Positions 18,422 to 25,346 are shown, counted from the stretch's first letter. The stretch is DNA of 64,000 nt from Microbulbifer litoralis (GCF_023634065.1 NZ_JALKCV010000005.1:124001-188000); one strand, 5' to 3'. Notes: generated by a model not told the origin, from the letters alone. Numbers and translations are program-made.

Positions 18422-19192
18422 TTAATCTATCCCACAGATTAGTCCCTGCGAAAGCCATTGCCCCAGTATTTGTCCGGCTTCGACAACCGCTCCGTCCTCG
18501 CCGAGCGCGCCAACCAAAATCGCACAAGCATCGCCCCAGGTTGCGCCGCTTTCCAGCGCAGCGAGCATGCGCGCCTCGATGTCGGATTTCAGGACGAAGA
18601 CAGGGCGTTCGCCCTGGCGCCAGACAAGGGCGTAATGGGGTGTTTCGAGCGAGAGGATAGTGGGCTCTTCGTCGGCGCCGTTCAACGACGGCCAAAGTCG
18701 CGACAGGTCGTGGCATACCGGTGCCAACGTTAGCCCCGGGACGAAGGCCAGGCGCAGGTCTTCCCAATCCGTATCGACCAAGGACGCGCAAATTCCTGTA
18801 AAGGCCTGTGCACTAAGGGGGACGGCATCGCGGGCCACGAAGGCCCGATGCATCGCCCACTCAAGCCAGGCAATCTCGGCGACCTCGGGATCCTCGGCGA
18901 AAAGCTGCCTGCACGTTTCGTCGAACCCTTCGCCGGCCATGTCGAGTGTCCAGCTGGAGGGCGGATTGACGATGACATGGTGCGTCGCGGCGCGGCGAAA
19001 CGCACTTTCGCCAACCAGTCTCTGGGTTCGCTCGAAAGTTGATCGCAACGCCTCGACGATCGCAGTGCGATAGTTGTTGCGATATATCGCGAGGCCCACA
19101 GCGTGACGACCGCTCCAATCGGCGGGGAGCATCCGTTCCTCGTCCAGCAGGGCGGCCATGAAACTGTGTTGTTGCTCGGCCAGCGCGTTCAT
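18422..19192 (-). CDS. bufC: BufC/HvfC-type partner protein (DUF2063)
   Basis: A 256-residue protein with the DUF2063 fold: an N-terminal helical half starting QQHSFMAALLDE and containing LAIYRNNYRTAIVEALRSTFERTQRLVG, the most conserved segment of the family, and a C-terminal beta-rich half of the PqqD/RRE-like kind. In bufferin and related systems this protein binds the precursor peptide and presents it to the MNIO enzyme. Its ATG overlaps the bufB stop (ATGA at 19189-19192), indicating translational coupling. It is the last gene of bufA2-bufB-bufC. An upstream extension of the frame lies inside bufB and is not used. Confidence 0.9.
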   Translation of the reverse strand: MNALAEQQHSFMAALLDEERMLPADWSGRHAVGLAIYRNNYRTAIVEALRSTFERTQRLVGESAFRRAATHHVIVNPPSSWTLDMAGEGFDETCRQLFAEDPEVAEIAWLEWAMHRAFVARDAVPLSAQAFTGICASLVDTDWEDLRLAFVPGLTLAPVCHDLSRLWPSLNGADEEPTILSLETPHYALVWRQGERPVFVLKSDIEARMLAALESGATWGDACAILVGALGEDGAVVEAGQILGQWLSQGLICGID

Positions 19193-20022
19193 GCCGAAAT
19201 CCCGAAACCCGTCGCGGCAACCGCGCGTGCGCGATCCAGCTCGGCCAGCAGCTCGGGCAGGGCCGGGATGCGATCGTCGCGTTCCACCATGGTCGCCACC
19301 GGGCCGCACAAGGCAATGGCCTCGGCGTAGAGAGCCCAGACTTCTTCGCAGACCTCGCGATCGTGCGTGTCGATCACGATCGCACCGGGCGTGTGTCCGG
19401 CCAGGTGTATCTGCCGCACGCGCTCCAGCGGTAGTCCGGCAATGTATTCGGTGGTGTCAAAGCCGTGATTTTGCGCGCTGACGTAGACGTTGTTGACATC
19501 GAGCAGCAGGTAGCACCCCGTGCGACGCACTATCGCTGCAAGGAAATTCCATTCGGTCATTTCGTCGTTCGGGAATGTCATGTAGCTGGATGGGTTTTCC
19601 AACAGCATCGCGCGGCCAAGCGCTTCTTGCGCCCGGTCGATGTTATCGCAGACGATATCGAGCGCGTCGTTCGTCAGCGGCAAGGGTAGAAGATCATGGC
19701 TGTTGTGAGCGCTGGTGCGAGTCCAGCACAGGTGGTCCGACACCCAGAGCGGCTCAATCCGCCCGGCCAGTGCCTTGAGGCGCGCAAGATAGTTCTCGTC
19801 CAGCCCATGGGCCGAACCGATCGACATCGAGACGCCGTGCAGGATTACAGGATGCTTCGCACGAACCTGTTCGAGCACGCGCAGCGGCTTGCCGCCCTCG
19901 ACCATGTAATTCTCGGAAATCACTTCGACAAAATCCACCGGCACGGCACCTTCGAGAAAGTCGGTATAGTGTGCGCGACGCAGACCGAGACCGAAACCGT
20001 GAAACGGGGCGATGTCGCTCAT
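19189..20022 (-). CDS. bufB: Multinuclear non-heme iron oxidase (MNIO, DUF692), BufB
   Basis: A 277-residue DUF692 enzyme. MNIO family marks are visible in order: GLGLRRAHY, FVEVISENYM with metal-ligand Glu, LHGVSMSIGS with His, VSDHLCW (Asp-His), LLENPSSY with Glu, LLDVNNVYV (Asp), IHLAGH with His and DTHDREV (Asp/His). Such enzymes bind two or three iron ions and convert Cys residues of peptides to heterocycles; in Caulobacter bufferins the product is thiooxazole and the peptides bind copper. The ATG at 20022 follows a CTGGAG site. It lies 101 bases after bufA2 and overlaps bufC by four bases. It is the only MNIO gene in the window, while two precursor genes are present. Confidence 0.95.
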   Translation of the reverse strand: MSDIAPFHGFGLGLRRAHYTDFLEGAVPVDFVEVISENYMVEGGKPLRVLEQVRAKHPVILHGVSMSIGSAHGLDENYLARLKALAGRIEPLWVSDHLCWTRTSAHNSHDLLPLPLTNDALDIVCDNIDRAQEALGRAMLLENPSSYMTFPNDEMTEWNFLAAIVRRTGCYLLLDVNNVYVSAQNHGFDTTEYIAGLPLERVRQIHLAGHTPGAIVIDTHDREVCEEVWALYAEAIALCGPVATMVERDDRIPALPELLAELDRARAVAATGFGISA

Positions 20023-20123
20023 GGTTCAAACTCCAGATGAGGAATGGCGGCCCGGCTCGACGCGGACCGATACAAAGCGGGACGACGTGTCGCGCCAGGC
20101 CGCCTTTGGGCGAAAGGGATGGA

Positions 20124-20396
20124 TCAGCCAAGATCGCCGATGGTGCCGTCCTTGCTCAGGCATTCGGCCGCGCTCAGCGCCTTGAACCCGTGGCCCGAAC
20201 ACTCGTTCTGGCCCTTACAGGCATTCTCGGTGGTCGCGCAGTCGGCCTGCCCCTTGCAGCTGTGGATGCCGTAACAATGCACGGTATCTCCGGCGCTTAC
20301 AGCGCGACCGGTGCTACCTGCGGGTGCTTCAGCAGCCAGGGCTGCGAACGAACTCAGTGCAAAACCTACTGCGGCTGCAGCGGTAGTGGTTTTCAT
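20124..20396 (-). CDS. bufA2: BufA2-type bufferin precursor (secreted Cys-rich peptide)
   Basis: A 90-residue small protein. Residues ~1-22 are a Sec signal peptide ending ALA-AE. The mature part has six Cys in HCYGIHSC, KGQADC, ENACKGQNEC and AAEC, with two CKGQ motifs and an SGHGFK segment; this fits the family of periplasmic bufferin-type metallophores called BufA2. It would be modified by BufB/BufC in the cytoplasm and exported through Sec to chelate metal in the periplasm. The ATG at 20396 lies 49 bases past the -10 box of a sigma-F-like promoter. First gene of the minus-strand operon. Family assignment is from memory of the Cys pattern; modified Cys residues cannot be told from sequence. 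Confidence 0.82.
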   Translation of the reverse strand: MKTTTAAAAVGFALSSFAALAAEAPAGSTGRAVSAGDTVHCYGIHSCKGQADCATTENACKGQNECSGHGFKALSAAECLSKDGTIGDLG

Positions 20397-20445
20397 GGTA
20401 TCGATTCCTCTCGTGAATGCAGTGTGCGGAATGCACACAGGAGGT

Positions 20446-20471
20446 TTCGCTGCCGGGCCGCGGTTGGTTAC
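20446..20471 (-). promoter_or_regulatory. Sigma-F type ECF promoter for bufA2-bufB-bufC
   Basis: On the minus strand GTAACC (20471-20466), exactly 16 bases, then CGAA (20449-20446). This equals the GTAACC-N16-CGAA motif reported for Caulobacter sigma-F targets. The -10 box ends 49 bases before the bufA2 ATG. Confidence 0.85.
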
Positions 20472-20493
20472 ATCGATTTTTTTCGCCGGTCGT

Positions 20494-20519
20494 GTAACGC
20501 CCTGCCGATGGTGTGCGAA
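20494..20519 (+). promoter_or_regulatory. Sigma-F type ECF promoter for bufA1-doxX-sigF-nrsF
   Basis: GTAACG (20494-20499), 16 bases, then CGAA (20516-20519): one mismatch to GTAACC-N16-CGAA. It lies 57 bases before the bufA1 ATG and back-to-back with the minus-strand promoter, 22 bases apart. It would make the sigma factor operon self-activating. Confidence 0.82.
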
Positions 20520-20576
20520 TGAAAGGGTAGTTCCGGCGCAGAGGTCGGGACGCGCCCCTACTCGGAGAGAACCATC

Positions 20577-20864
20577 ATGAACCCACAATCGATTTCCCGC
20601 ATCGCAAGTCTGGCCCTGACCACCGGTATAGCCGTCGGTCTCGCCGCAACCTCCGCGGCCGCCCAGGATCGCCCGCAGATGGAGAAATGCTACGGTGTTG
20701 CCAAGGCCGGCAAGAACGACTGTGCGGCAGGCCCCGGCACGAGCTGCGCCGGCACTTCGACCCGCGACTATCAGGGCGATGCCTGGAAGCTCGTGAAGGT
20801 GGGCACCTGCGAGAAGATCAGCACGCCCAAGGGCAAGGGCTCGCTCACCCCGATCGACCGCTGA
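20577..20864 (+). CDS. bufA1: BufA1-type (DUF2282) bufferin precursor
   Basis: A 95-residue precursor. A Sec signal peptide (about 29 residues, ending AAA-QD) is followed by a mature part with four Cys: [20 protein letters not shown] and GTCEK. This is the DUF2282 pattern (KCYG-x-AKAG-x-NDCAA...SCAG...GTC) of BufA1 bufferins. The peptide is expected to be modified on Cys by an MNIO and to bind copper or similar metal in the periplasm. A GGAGAG site lies nine bases before the ATG. It heads the plus-strand operon bufA1-doxX-sigF-nrsF, and no bufB/bufC pair follows it, so it must rely on the divergent copies if modified. Confidence 0.92.
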   Translation: MNPQSISRIASLALTTGIAVGLAATSAAAQDRPQMEKCYGVAKAGKNDCAAGPGTSCAGTSTRDYQGDAWKLVKVGTCEKISTPKGKGSLTPIDR

Positions 20865-20895
20865 ACGGCCCCGGCCAGATCCACGCGAGGTGCCC

Positions 20896-21381
20896 ATGCA
20901 CAAGCTTCTTTCCCTTTACGACCGCCTGACTACCATTCTGGCCTCGCACCTGCCAGAGGGACTGGTGCTCCTGGTCACCCGCGTGGCGCTGGCAGGCATC
21001 TTCTGGCGCTCGGGCCGAACGAAAATCGAAGAGGGGACTGCTCTCTCCGTCAGCGACAATGCGATCTTTCTTTTCGAATATGAATATACCGGGTTGCCGC
21101 TACCGGCGGATATTGCGGCACCAATGGCAACTTATGCCGAGCACCTCTTCCCCGTGCTGCTGGTGGCTGGCCTGTTCACGCGCTTTTCGGCCCTGATACT
21201 GCTGTCGATGACGATGGTGATCCAGGTCTTCGTCTATCCCGAAGCCTGGTGGAGCACGCACATCGCCTGGGCAGCGCTCGCGGGCATCCTGATCACGAAT
21301 GGGGGCGGAATGCTTTCACTCGACTACCAATTCGCCGCAGCACGAGCTACCGATAGCGGACTGCAAAAGGGGGCGGGATGA
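20896..21381 (+). CDS. DoxX family membrane protein of bufferin operon
   Basis: A 161-residue DoxX-family inner-membrane protein with four hydrophobic helices, FWRSGRTKIEEG after the first helix and the conserved HLFPVLLVAGLFTRFSALILL block. DoxX genes are the usual fourth member of bufferin operons (often named bufD). Its role is unknown; electron transfer or quinone-linked redox support has been suggested for the family. The ATG at 20896 has a GAGG site at good spacing; a GTG two codons earlier is possible. Its stop overlaps the sigF start (ATGA at 21378-21381), so the two are translationally coupled. Confidence 0.88.
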   Translation: MHKLLSLYDRLTTILASHLPEGLVLLVTRVALAGIFWRSGRTKIEEGTALSVSDNAIFLFEYEYTGLPLPADIAAPMATYAEHLFPVLLVAGLFTRFSALILLSMTMVIQVFVYPEAWWSTHIAWAALAGILITNGGGMLSLDYQFAAARATDSGLQKGAG

Positions 21382-21908
21382 TTGCCGACGAAGCCTCGAT
21401 GGCGCAAATGATGACCGCCTCGCAAAACGGCGATCGGGGAATCTACCGCGCCCTCCTCGCCGAAATACAGCTGTGGCTGGAGCAATTCTTCCGGAAGCGT
21501 GTCCCGCCAGCTCACCTCGACGATCTGGTGCAGGAAGTGATGATAGCGGTCCATGCCAAGCGCGCCACCTGGGACCCGTCCCGCCCCTTCTATCCCTGGC
21601 TCGCAGCCATCGCCCGCTATCGCTGGGTCGACCACCTACGCAAGGTCTACCGCTCGGCTGAAGACGAACTGGGCGACCACGACGCACCCGAGGACAGTAA
21701 GGAGGAGGCGGTGATGGCGCGCATGAGCCTGGATCGGCTCTTCGTGCATTTGCCCGACAGGCAGGTGGAAGCCATCAAACTCGTCAAGATCGAGGGACAT
21801 TCCATCGCCGAAGCCTCCGCCAGAACCGGCCAGAGTGAAAGCCTGGTGAAAGTGAACATCCATCGCGGGCTCAAGAGATTGTCCGCCCTCGTAGAAAAGG
21901 CAGAATGA
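21378..21908 (+). CDS. sigF: ECF sigma factor, SigF type
   Basis: A 176-residue sigma-70 family ECF factor. Region 2 is at about residues 25-85 (DDLVQEVMIAVHAKRATWD, RPFYPWLAAIARYRWVDHLRK) and region 4 at about 120-170 (LPDRQVEAIKLVKIEGHSIAEASARTGQSESLVKVNIHRGLKRL). It is followed, with a four-base overlap, by its anti-sigma factor nrsF. In Caulobacter the SigF/NrsF pair responds to chromium, cadmium and copper and turns on bufferin operons; the promoter motif it recognises is found twice in the bufA1/bufA2 intergenic region here. Leucine codons are 8 CTC, 6 CTG, 2 TTG and 1 CTA, unlike the CTG-dominated flanking genes, which hints at foreign origin. Confidence 0.93.
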   Translation: MIADEASMAQMMTASQNGDRGIYRALLAEIQLWLEQFFRKRVPPAHLDDLVQEVMIAVHAKRATWDPSRPFYPWLAAIARYRWVDHLRKVYRSAEDELGDHDAPEDSKEEAVMARMSLDRLFVHLPDRQVEAIKLVKIEGHSIAEASARTGQSESLVKVNIHRGLKRLSALVEKAE

Positions 21909-22552
21909 CAATGAATCGGGTTCCCAATCCGCTGATCGACGAGCTGGCGGAAGATCTCGTCCCTGTCCGCCCGATCAGCATTGCTCGCGGCGTAGCGCTG
22001 GTAACGCTCGCCGCCATCGCCACGGTGGTTGCAGTCGAACTCTTCCACGGTTTGTGGCGCGGCGCCTTCTCCGGACAGGCTTCGGGCTTCTTTTTCATTG
22101 CCAACGGAATGCTGGGCCTCCTGGGCGCAGCTTCGGCACTCGCAGTACTGCGCATGGCCAGTCCGCGCGTGGGCAACGGTCACGAAGGGGCACGCTGGTC
22201 TGCAGCCATGTTGGGCCTGCTACCGGTATCGACGCTTCTCGTACTGGGCTTCGACGGCCTCGCGAGCGAACTGACCCATGACGTCGAGGGCTTCCACTGC
22301 TTCCTGGCCGGCTCCGGCTTCAGCCTGCTGACCGCGGGCGCACTGGTTCTATGGTTGCGCAGCGGGGCGCCGGTCTCGATCGGTTCTGCCAGCCTCTTCA
22401 CGGGAATCGCCTCGGGTGCGATCGGAAGTTTCGCATACGGAATGGCCTGTCCGATCGACACGATGGGCCATCTCGGCATCTGGCATGTAGCGCCGGTCGC
22501 GCTTTGCGCACTTGTCGGAAAGCTCGTCATTCCACGCCTGGTTAGATGGTAG
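21905..22552 (+). CDS. nrsF: NrsF (DUF1109) membrane anti-sigma factor
   Basis: A 215-residue protein with six predicted transmembrane helices and a short N-terminal cytosolic segment (NPLIDELAEDLVPVRPI) typical of DUF1109/NrsF anti-sigma factors. Two periplasm-side Cys are visible, in GFHCFLAGSG and GMACPIDTMGHLGIWH; in Caulobacter two conserved Cys of NrsF are required for sensing metal stress and releasing SigF. The start overlaps the sigF stop (ATGA at 21905-21908). Last gene of the plus-strand bufferin operon. An alternative ATG two codons later is equally possible. Confidence 0.92.
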   Translation: MTMNRVPNPLIDELAEDLVPVRPISIARGVALVTLAAIATVVAVELFHGLWRGAFSGQASGFFFIANGMLGLLGAASALAVLRMASPRVGNGHEGARWSAAMLGLLPVSTLLVLGFDGLASELTHDVEGFHCFLAGSGFSLLTAGALVLWLRSGAPVSIGSASLFTGIASGAIGSFAYGMACPIDTMGHLGIWHVAPVALCALVGKLVIPRLVRW

Positions 22553-22678
22553 GCTCGACACGTCATGACGCTGTTTCTCCAATTCGGGGGGGGCGAAGAG
22601 AGAAACCGCTGAAGATCTATAGGCCCGCCAAGCTTGCTGAACATGAAACCCGGGAGAGCTGGACACTCCAAAGTCAGT

Positions 22679-23041
22679 TTATCCTGGCGCCAACGCGCCT
22701 TGCCGTTCCCGGGAAGTGGAATTTCTCAAAACGATATTAATGGACAAGGTCAACGCCCTGACCTTCAGTGTCTGCCAGTCGCTCAACAAGCCCAGCTCCT
22801 GAGGCGCGAACCGTCGCTTTGCTTTCACCCGCGTGGCGGTCTGCCTCTGTTCGATCAGCCGCTCCGTCTCCCGGAGGGTAATATTCGCCTTACCGGAGCC
22901 GCGGTGGTTCAACCAGTCATCGATAACCTCGCCGATTGGAATCGACTCCGTACAGATGAAGTCGGCCAGGTCCGTGGACAAGGCGGTCGCCCTCTGGATA
23001 AGCGAATTCATCCTTTTTAACAGCCGGTCTGTATCTTCCAT
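22679..23041 (-). CDS. Hypothetical protein, 120 aa, beside XRE regulator
   Basis: Not recognised. A 120-residue, charged, mostly helical protein with no signal peptide or membrane segment. The first ~75 residues (DRLLKRMNSLIQRATALSTDLADF, GEVIDDWLNHRG) look like a genuine helical domain with a heptad-like Leu/Ile pattern; the last ~25 residues are Ser/Arg-rich and may be an altered C terminus. It diverges from the XRE regulator gene with 189 bases of AT-rich DNA between them, a layout often seen for regulator/toxin or restriction-control loci. The start ATG at 23041 was chosen over an upstream ATG because the region before it has a non-coding, AT-rich composition. Confidence 0.5.
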   Translation of the reverse strand: MEDTDRLLKRMNSLIQRATALSTDLADFICTESIPIGEVIDDWLNHRGSGKANITLRETERLIEQRQTATRVKAKRRFAPQELGLLSDWQTLKVRALTLSINIVLRNSTSRERQGALAPG

Positions 23042-23230
23042 TATCTGGCCTCGCTGTGTGTGGCTCTGATTTTTGCCTAAGACTACTCCCAATCTAAAAT
23101 AATGATATATCAGTAATATTGCCCAAAATTGTATGGTATGCCCGGAAAATAAGCGAGAATTCATGATATACCGGGTCTATTGGGCGCCCGATGCCCCTAA
23201 TCTTATGGCTTTGTCGTTGGGTGGTGGCAA

Positions 23231-23473
23231 ATGGAAAAAAACAACGTAGAAGCGCTTCTGAAGCAGATCGGCTCCAACATCAAAGCCCTTCGCAAGCAGA
23301 AAAACCCTCGCTGGACCCAGGAGGATTTGGCGGAACTGGCGGGGATCAGCCCTAAGCATCTGTCGGATATAGAGCGGGGTAAGTACAACGTCTCGGTTGC
23401 CTACCTCTGTAAAATCGCCAATGCACTGGAAGTTCCTTATAAGGAATTGCTGGTTGATCAGCCTCCGGAGTAA
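23231..23473 (+). CDS. Small XRE-type helix-turn-helix regulator
   Basis: An 80-residue protein made almost entirely of one HTH_3/XRE domain: IGSNIKALRKQK, WTQEDLAELAGISPKHLSDIERGKYNVSVAYLCKIANALEV. Such stand-alone regulators commonly control restriction-modification or mobile-element genes. A GGTGG site precedes the ATG. Directly downstream is a broken hsdM fragment, so it may be the surviving controller of a lost type I restriction system or prophage-like element. The upstream 189 bases are AT-rich (many TAAAATAATG-like stretches) and probably hold divergent promoters shared with the 120-residue gene. Confidence 0.85.
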   Translation: MEKNNVEALLKQIGSNIKALRKQKNPRWTQEDLAELAGISPKHLSDIERGKYNVSVAYLCKIANALEVPYKELLVDQPPE

Positions 23474-23565
23474 TCTCCTCAATCCGGCGCGCCTGGCCCC
23501 CTGGCAATACCAGACCACCCGCGCCTCCGGACCCGATAAGTGGTTAAAAACAAGCATCCATCAGG

Positions 23566-23847
23566 ACACCCCAAACCCTCACCCAACTCGAACGCCACCT
23601 GTTCAGCGCCGCCGATATCCTGCGCGGCAAGATGGACGCCTCGGAATTCAAGGAATACATCTTCGGGATGCTGTTCCTCAAGCGCTGATCGGACGTGTTC
23701 GATGAGCGCCGCGAGCAGCCGCGCCCAAAGAATATTGAGGAAGAATTGACCAAGAAGGATACTTACGGCTGCTCAGACAGCCTAATAGACCGGGTCGACG
23801 AGGAGGAATGCGTTGAACAGCGGCGGTATGTCAAGCGGCATACGTGA
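23566..23847 (+). pseudogene. Remnant of type I restriction-modification methylase subunit (hsdM)
   Basis: In the frame of 23566 the sequence reads [19 protein letters not shown], then [18 protein letters not shown], a TGA at 23686-23688, then SDVFDERREQPRPKN. The first parts are the conserved N-terminal start of HsdM; HsdM normally has Cys at the position of the TGA (TGC to TGA). The first ~10 residues including a start codon are missing, and after ~90 codons the frame ends at 23845-23847; the last ~30 residues (DSLIDRVDEEEC...) look like another part of the gene or unrelated DNA. No hsdS or hsdR is nearby. A dead defence-system fragment. Confidence 0.75.
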
Positions 23848-23895
23848 CCACTACATTCGGGCAGCTCAAAGTGTATACGGAAACGGTGGGAAGCC

Positions 23896-24210
23896 ATGAA
23901 CAATATCTTTGCATCACTACCCGAAGACCTGGGTGCCGAAGTCTTCGAGGATATCGTCCGCAGCGATACGGTACGAATCGAGCGTATCGTTTCCAGGGGA
24001 CACAGTTCACCGGTCGACGGCTGGTACGACCAGGATGAGAACGAGTGGGTCATGGTATTGCAGGGCTCGGGCAGGCTGCTGTTTGAAACCGGCCGCGAGG
24101 TGAACCTGGGTGCCGGGGATTGCATCAATATTCCGGCCCACACCAGGCACAAAGTCGACTGGACCGATCCGGACAGGCCCACCATCTGGCTGGCGGTGTT
24201 TTACCGGTAG
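23896..24210 (+). CDS. Cupin-domain protein
   Basis: A 104-residue single-domain cupin: the first motif region is around residues 38-60 (HSSPVDGWYDQDENEWVMVLQGSGRL) and the second has GAGDCINIPAHTRHKVDWT with metal-type His residues. Short cupins of this type bind a metal and may act as isomerase, dioxygenase or sensor; the ligand here is not known. A GGTGGGAAG site precedes the ATG. It is the first intact gene after the accessory block with the hsdM remnant, on the opposite strand from the PQ-loop gene. Confidence 0.85.
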   Translation: MNNIFASLPEDLGAEVFEDIVRSDTVRIERIVSRGHSSPVDGWYDQDENEWVMVLQGSGRLLFETGREVNLGAGDCINIPAHTRHKVDWTDPDRPTIWLAVFYR

Positions 24211-24227
24211 CGGTCGGCCACAGACTC

Positions 24228-24255
24228 TTTTTTAACTTTGCGTATGGATCACTAG
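24228..24255. repeat. Solo end of 164-bp CTAG element (partial)
   Basis: The string AACTTTGCG-TATGGAT-CACTAG at 24234-24255 matches the right end of the full elements at 41174 (AACTTTGCG...CCACTAG) and 30839. Only the terminal ~25 bases are present. It overlaps the stop codon of the next gene. Confidence 0.45.
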
Positions 24256-24527
24256 ACCAGCGACAACAACAACAGCGACTGCAATACCAGTGCAATCAGA
24301 TTGGTGACGATGATCGCCGGCCGCCTGAAGAAAAGACCGTAGGCCAGCCAGAAAGCGAACACCAGCAGGTAGCCGAGCACGAAGCTCACCGACAGGCCGC
24401 TGGGTCCGCTGCGCTGCCACTCGCTGATCACCTGGCTGAGCTGCGCGACACAGCCCAGCAGGCCGACGACGATGCCGGCCAGGTCCCAGTACTTTTCCCG
24501 GCTGTTGTCGATGGATTCCGCACTCAT
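24252..24527 (-). CDS. PQ-loop / SemiSWEET-like small membrane protein
   Basis: A 91-residue protein with three hydrophobic helices: VVGLLGCVAQLSQVI, LGYLLVFAFWLAYGLFF and IIVTNLIALVLQSLLLLSLV. A PQ-like loop motif is seen as AQLSQVISEWQRSGPSGLS, and the N-x(n)-W/Y pattern fits bacterial SemiSWEETs, which dimerise to pass sugars. Its ATG overlaps the stop of the upstream HAD phosphatase gene (ATGA at 24524-24527), so the two are coupled; a sugar transporter with a sugar phosphatase under a DeoR regulator makes metabolic sense. The TAG stop lies in a CTAG shared with a partial repeat end. Confidence 0.82.
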   Translation of the reverse strand: MSAESIDNSREKYWDLAGIVVGLLGCVAQLSQVISEWQRSGPSGLSVSFVLGYLLVFAFWLAYGLFFRRPAIIVTNLIALVLQSLLLLSLV

Positions 24528-25195
24528 CGTTCCGCTTCCCCGGCAGGGGCATCCGCGATCCCCAGTTGCCGCAGCAATGGGCGGTAGTCCGGTATGCGGG
24601 CGCGGATGCGCGGGTGCTCCAGGGCGGTATGCTCGCCGACCACCACCACCTCGCAGCCGGCGGCCAGGGCACTGCGCACGCCGTTTTCGGAATCCTCGAA
24701 TGCCAGGCAGTCCCGCGGTTGCTGCCGCAATGCCCCGGCCGCGGTGACAAAGTGTTCCGGGTCCGGCTTGCCGCGCGCGACCATCTCGGCGGTGACGAGT
24801 ATTTCCGGCAGCGGCAGGCCGGCGGTGCGCAGCCGCATCCTGGCCACCTGGTTGATACCGGAGGTGGCAATTCCCCATTGCAGGCCGCGCTCGTCCAGGT
24901 GACCCAGCACGGCCATGGCGCCCGGAATCGCCGCCACGCCGGTGGTGGTAACTGCCTCCTGCGCACACAGATATTCGAACTCCCGGCCCGCGTCCAGATG
25001 CGGCGCCAGCCCGGGCAGGAAATCCTGCAGGCGGCCGCCGCGGCTCTCGTTCATGACCCGCTCGGGATCGAGGTTGTGTGATGCACACCAATGGCCCATC
25101 ACCTCGGCGATGGCGGCGGACGAATCCACCAGGGTACCGTCCAGGTCAAAGATGACCGCTTTATAGGCATCGAAATCGAGTTGGCAGTCTTGCAT
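24524..25195 (-). CDS. HAD-superfamily sugar phosphatase
   Basis: A 223-residue haloacid dehalogenase-like phosphatase, subfamily IA. Motif I is VIFDLDGTLVDS (nucleophile and acid Asp), motif II the TSGINQV region, motif III Lys in ARGKPDPEHFV and motif IV FEDSENGVRSALAAG. The cap domain between residues ~20 and 85 is helical, as in sugar-phosphate phosphatases of the YfbT/phosphoglycolate type. GGGAGG is found at six-base spacing before the ATG at 25195. Divergent from a DeoR regulator with repeated operator-like motifs in between, so expression is probably controlled by a phosphosugar. Confidence 0.9.
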   Translation of the reverse strand: MQDCQLDFDAYKAVIFDLDGTLVDSSAAIAEVMGHWCASHNLDPERVMNESRGGRLQDFLPGLAPHLDAGREFEYLCAQEAVTTTGVAAIPGAMAVLGHLDERGLQWGIATSGINQVARMRLRTAGLPLPEILVTAEMVARGKPDPEHFVTAAGALRQQPRDCLAFEDSENGVRSALAAGCEVVVVGEHTALEHPRIRARIPDYRPLLRQLGIADAPAGEAER

Positions 25196-25244
25196 ACCTG
25201 GCCTCCCTGCAGAGTTGGGGTCGGTTTTACGCGAATTGATGCCT

Positions 25245-25346
25245 GTTTTCGGCAGTTTTCGGCAGTTTTCGGCATGAACACGTATTAAAGCGCAGATGAT
25301 AGACTTGTCGCTCCCGACCATTCAAGTAGAATTCGGCATAAACACG
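25245..25346. promoter_or_regulatory. Repeated operator-like motifs between HAD and DeoR genes
   Basis: Three exact tandem copies of the 10-mer GTTTTCGGCA (25245-25274), one per helical turn, run into TTCGGCATGAACACG (25268-25282). A near-identical TTCGGCATAAACACG lies at 25332-25346, 64 bases on. DeoR-family regulators bind direct repeats of such short motifs, so these are likely sites for the adjacent regulator acting on both divergent promoters. Confidence 0.7.

Noticed and set aside
20397..20903. Long upstream extension of bufA2 frame
   Set aside because: It runs through both promoters and antisense to bufA1; the ATG at 20396 begins a proper signal peptide.
25245..25274. Short tandem repeat considered as a CRISPR or satellite
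   Set aside because: Only three 10-bp units without spacers; better read as operator repeats.
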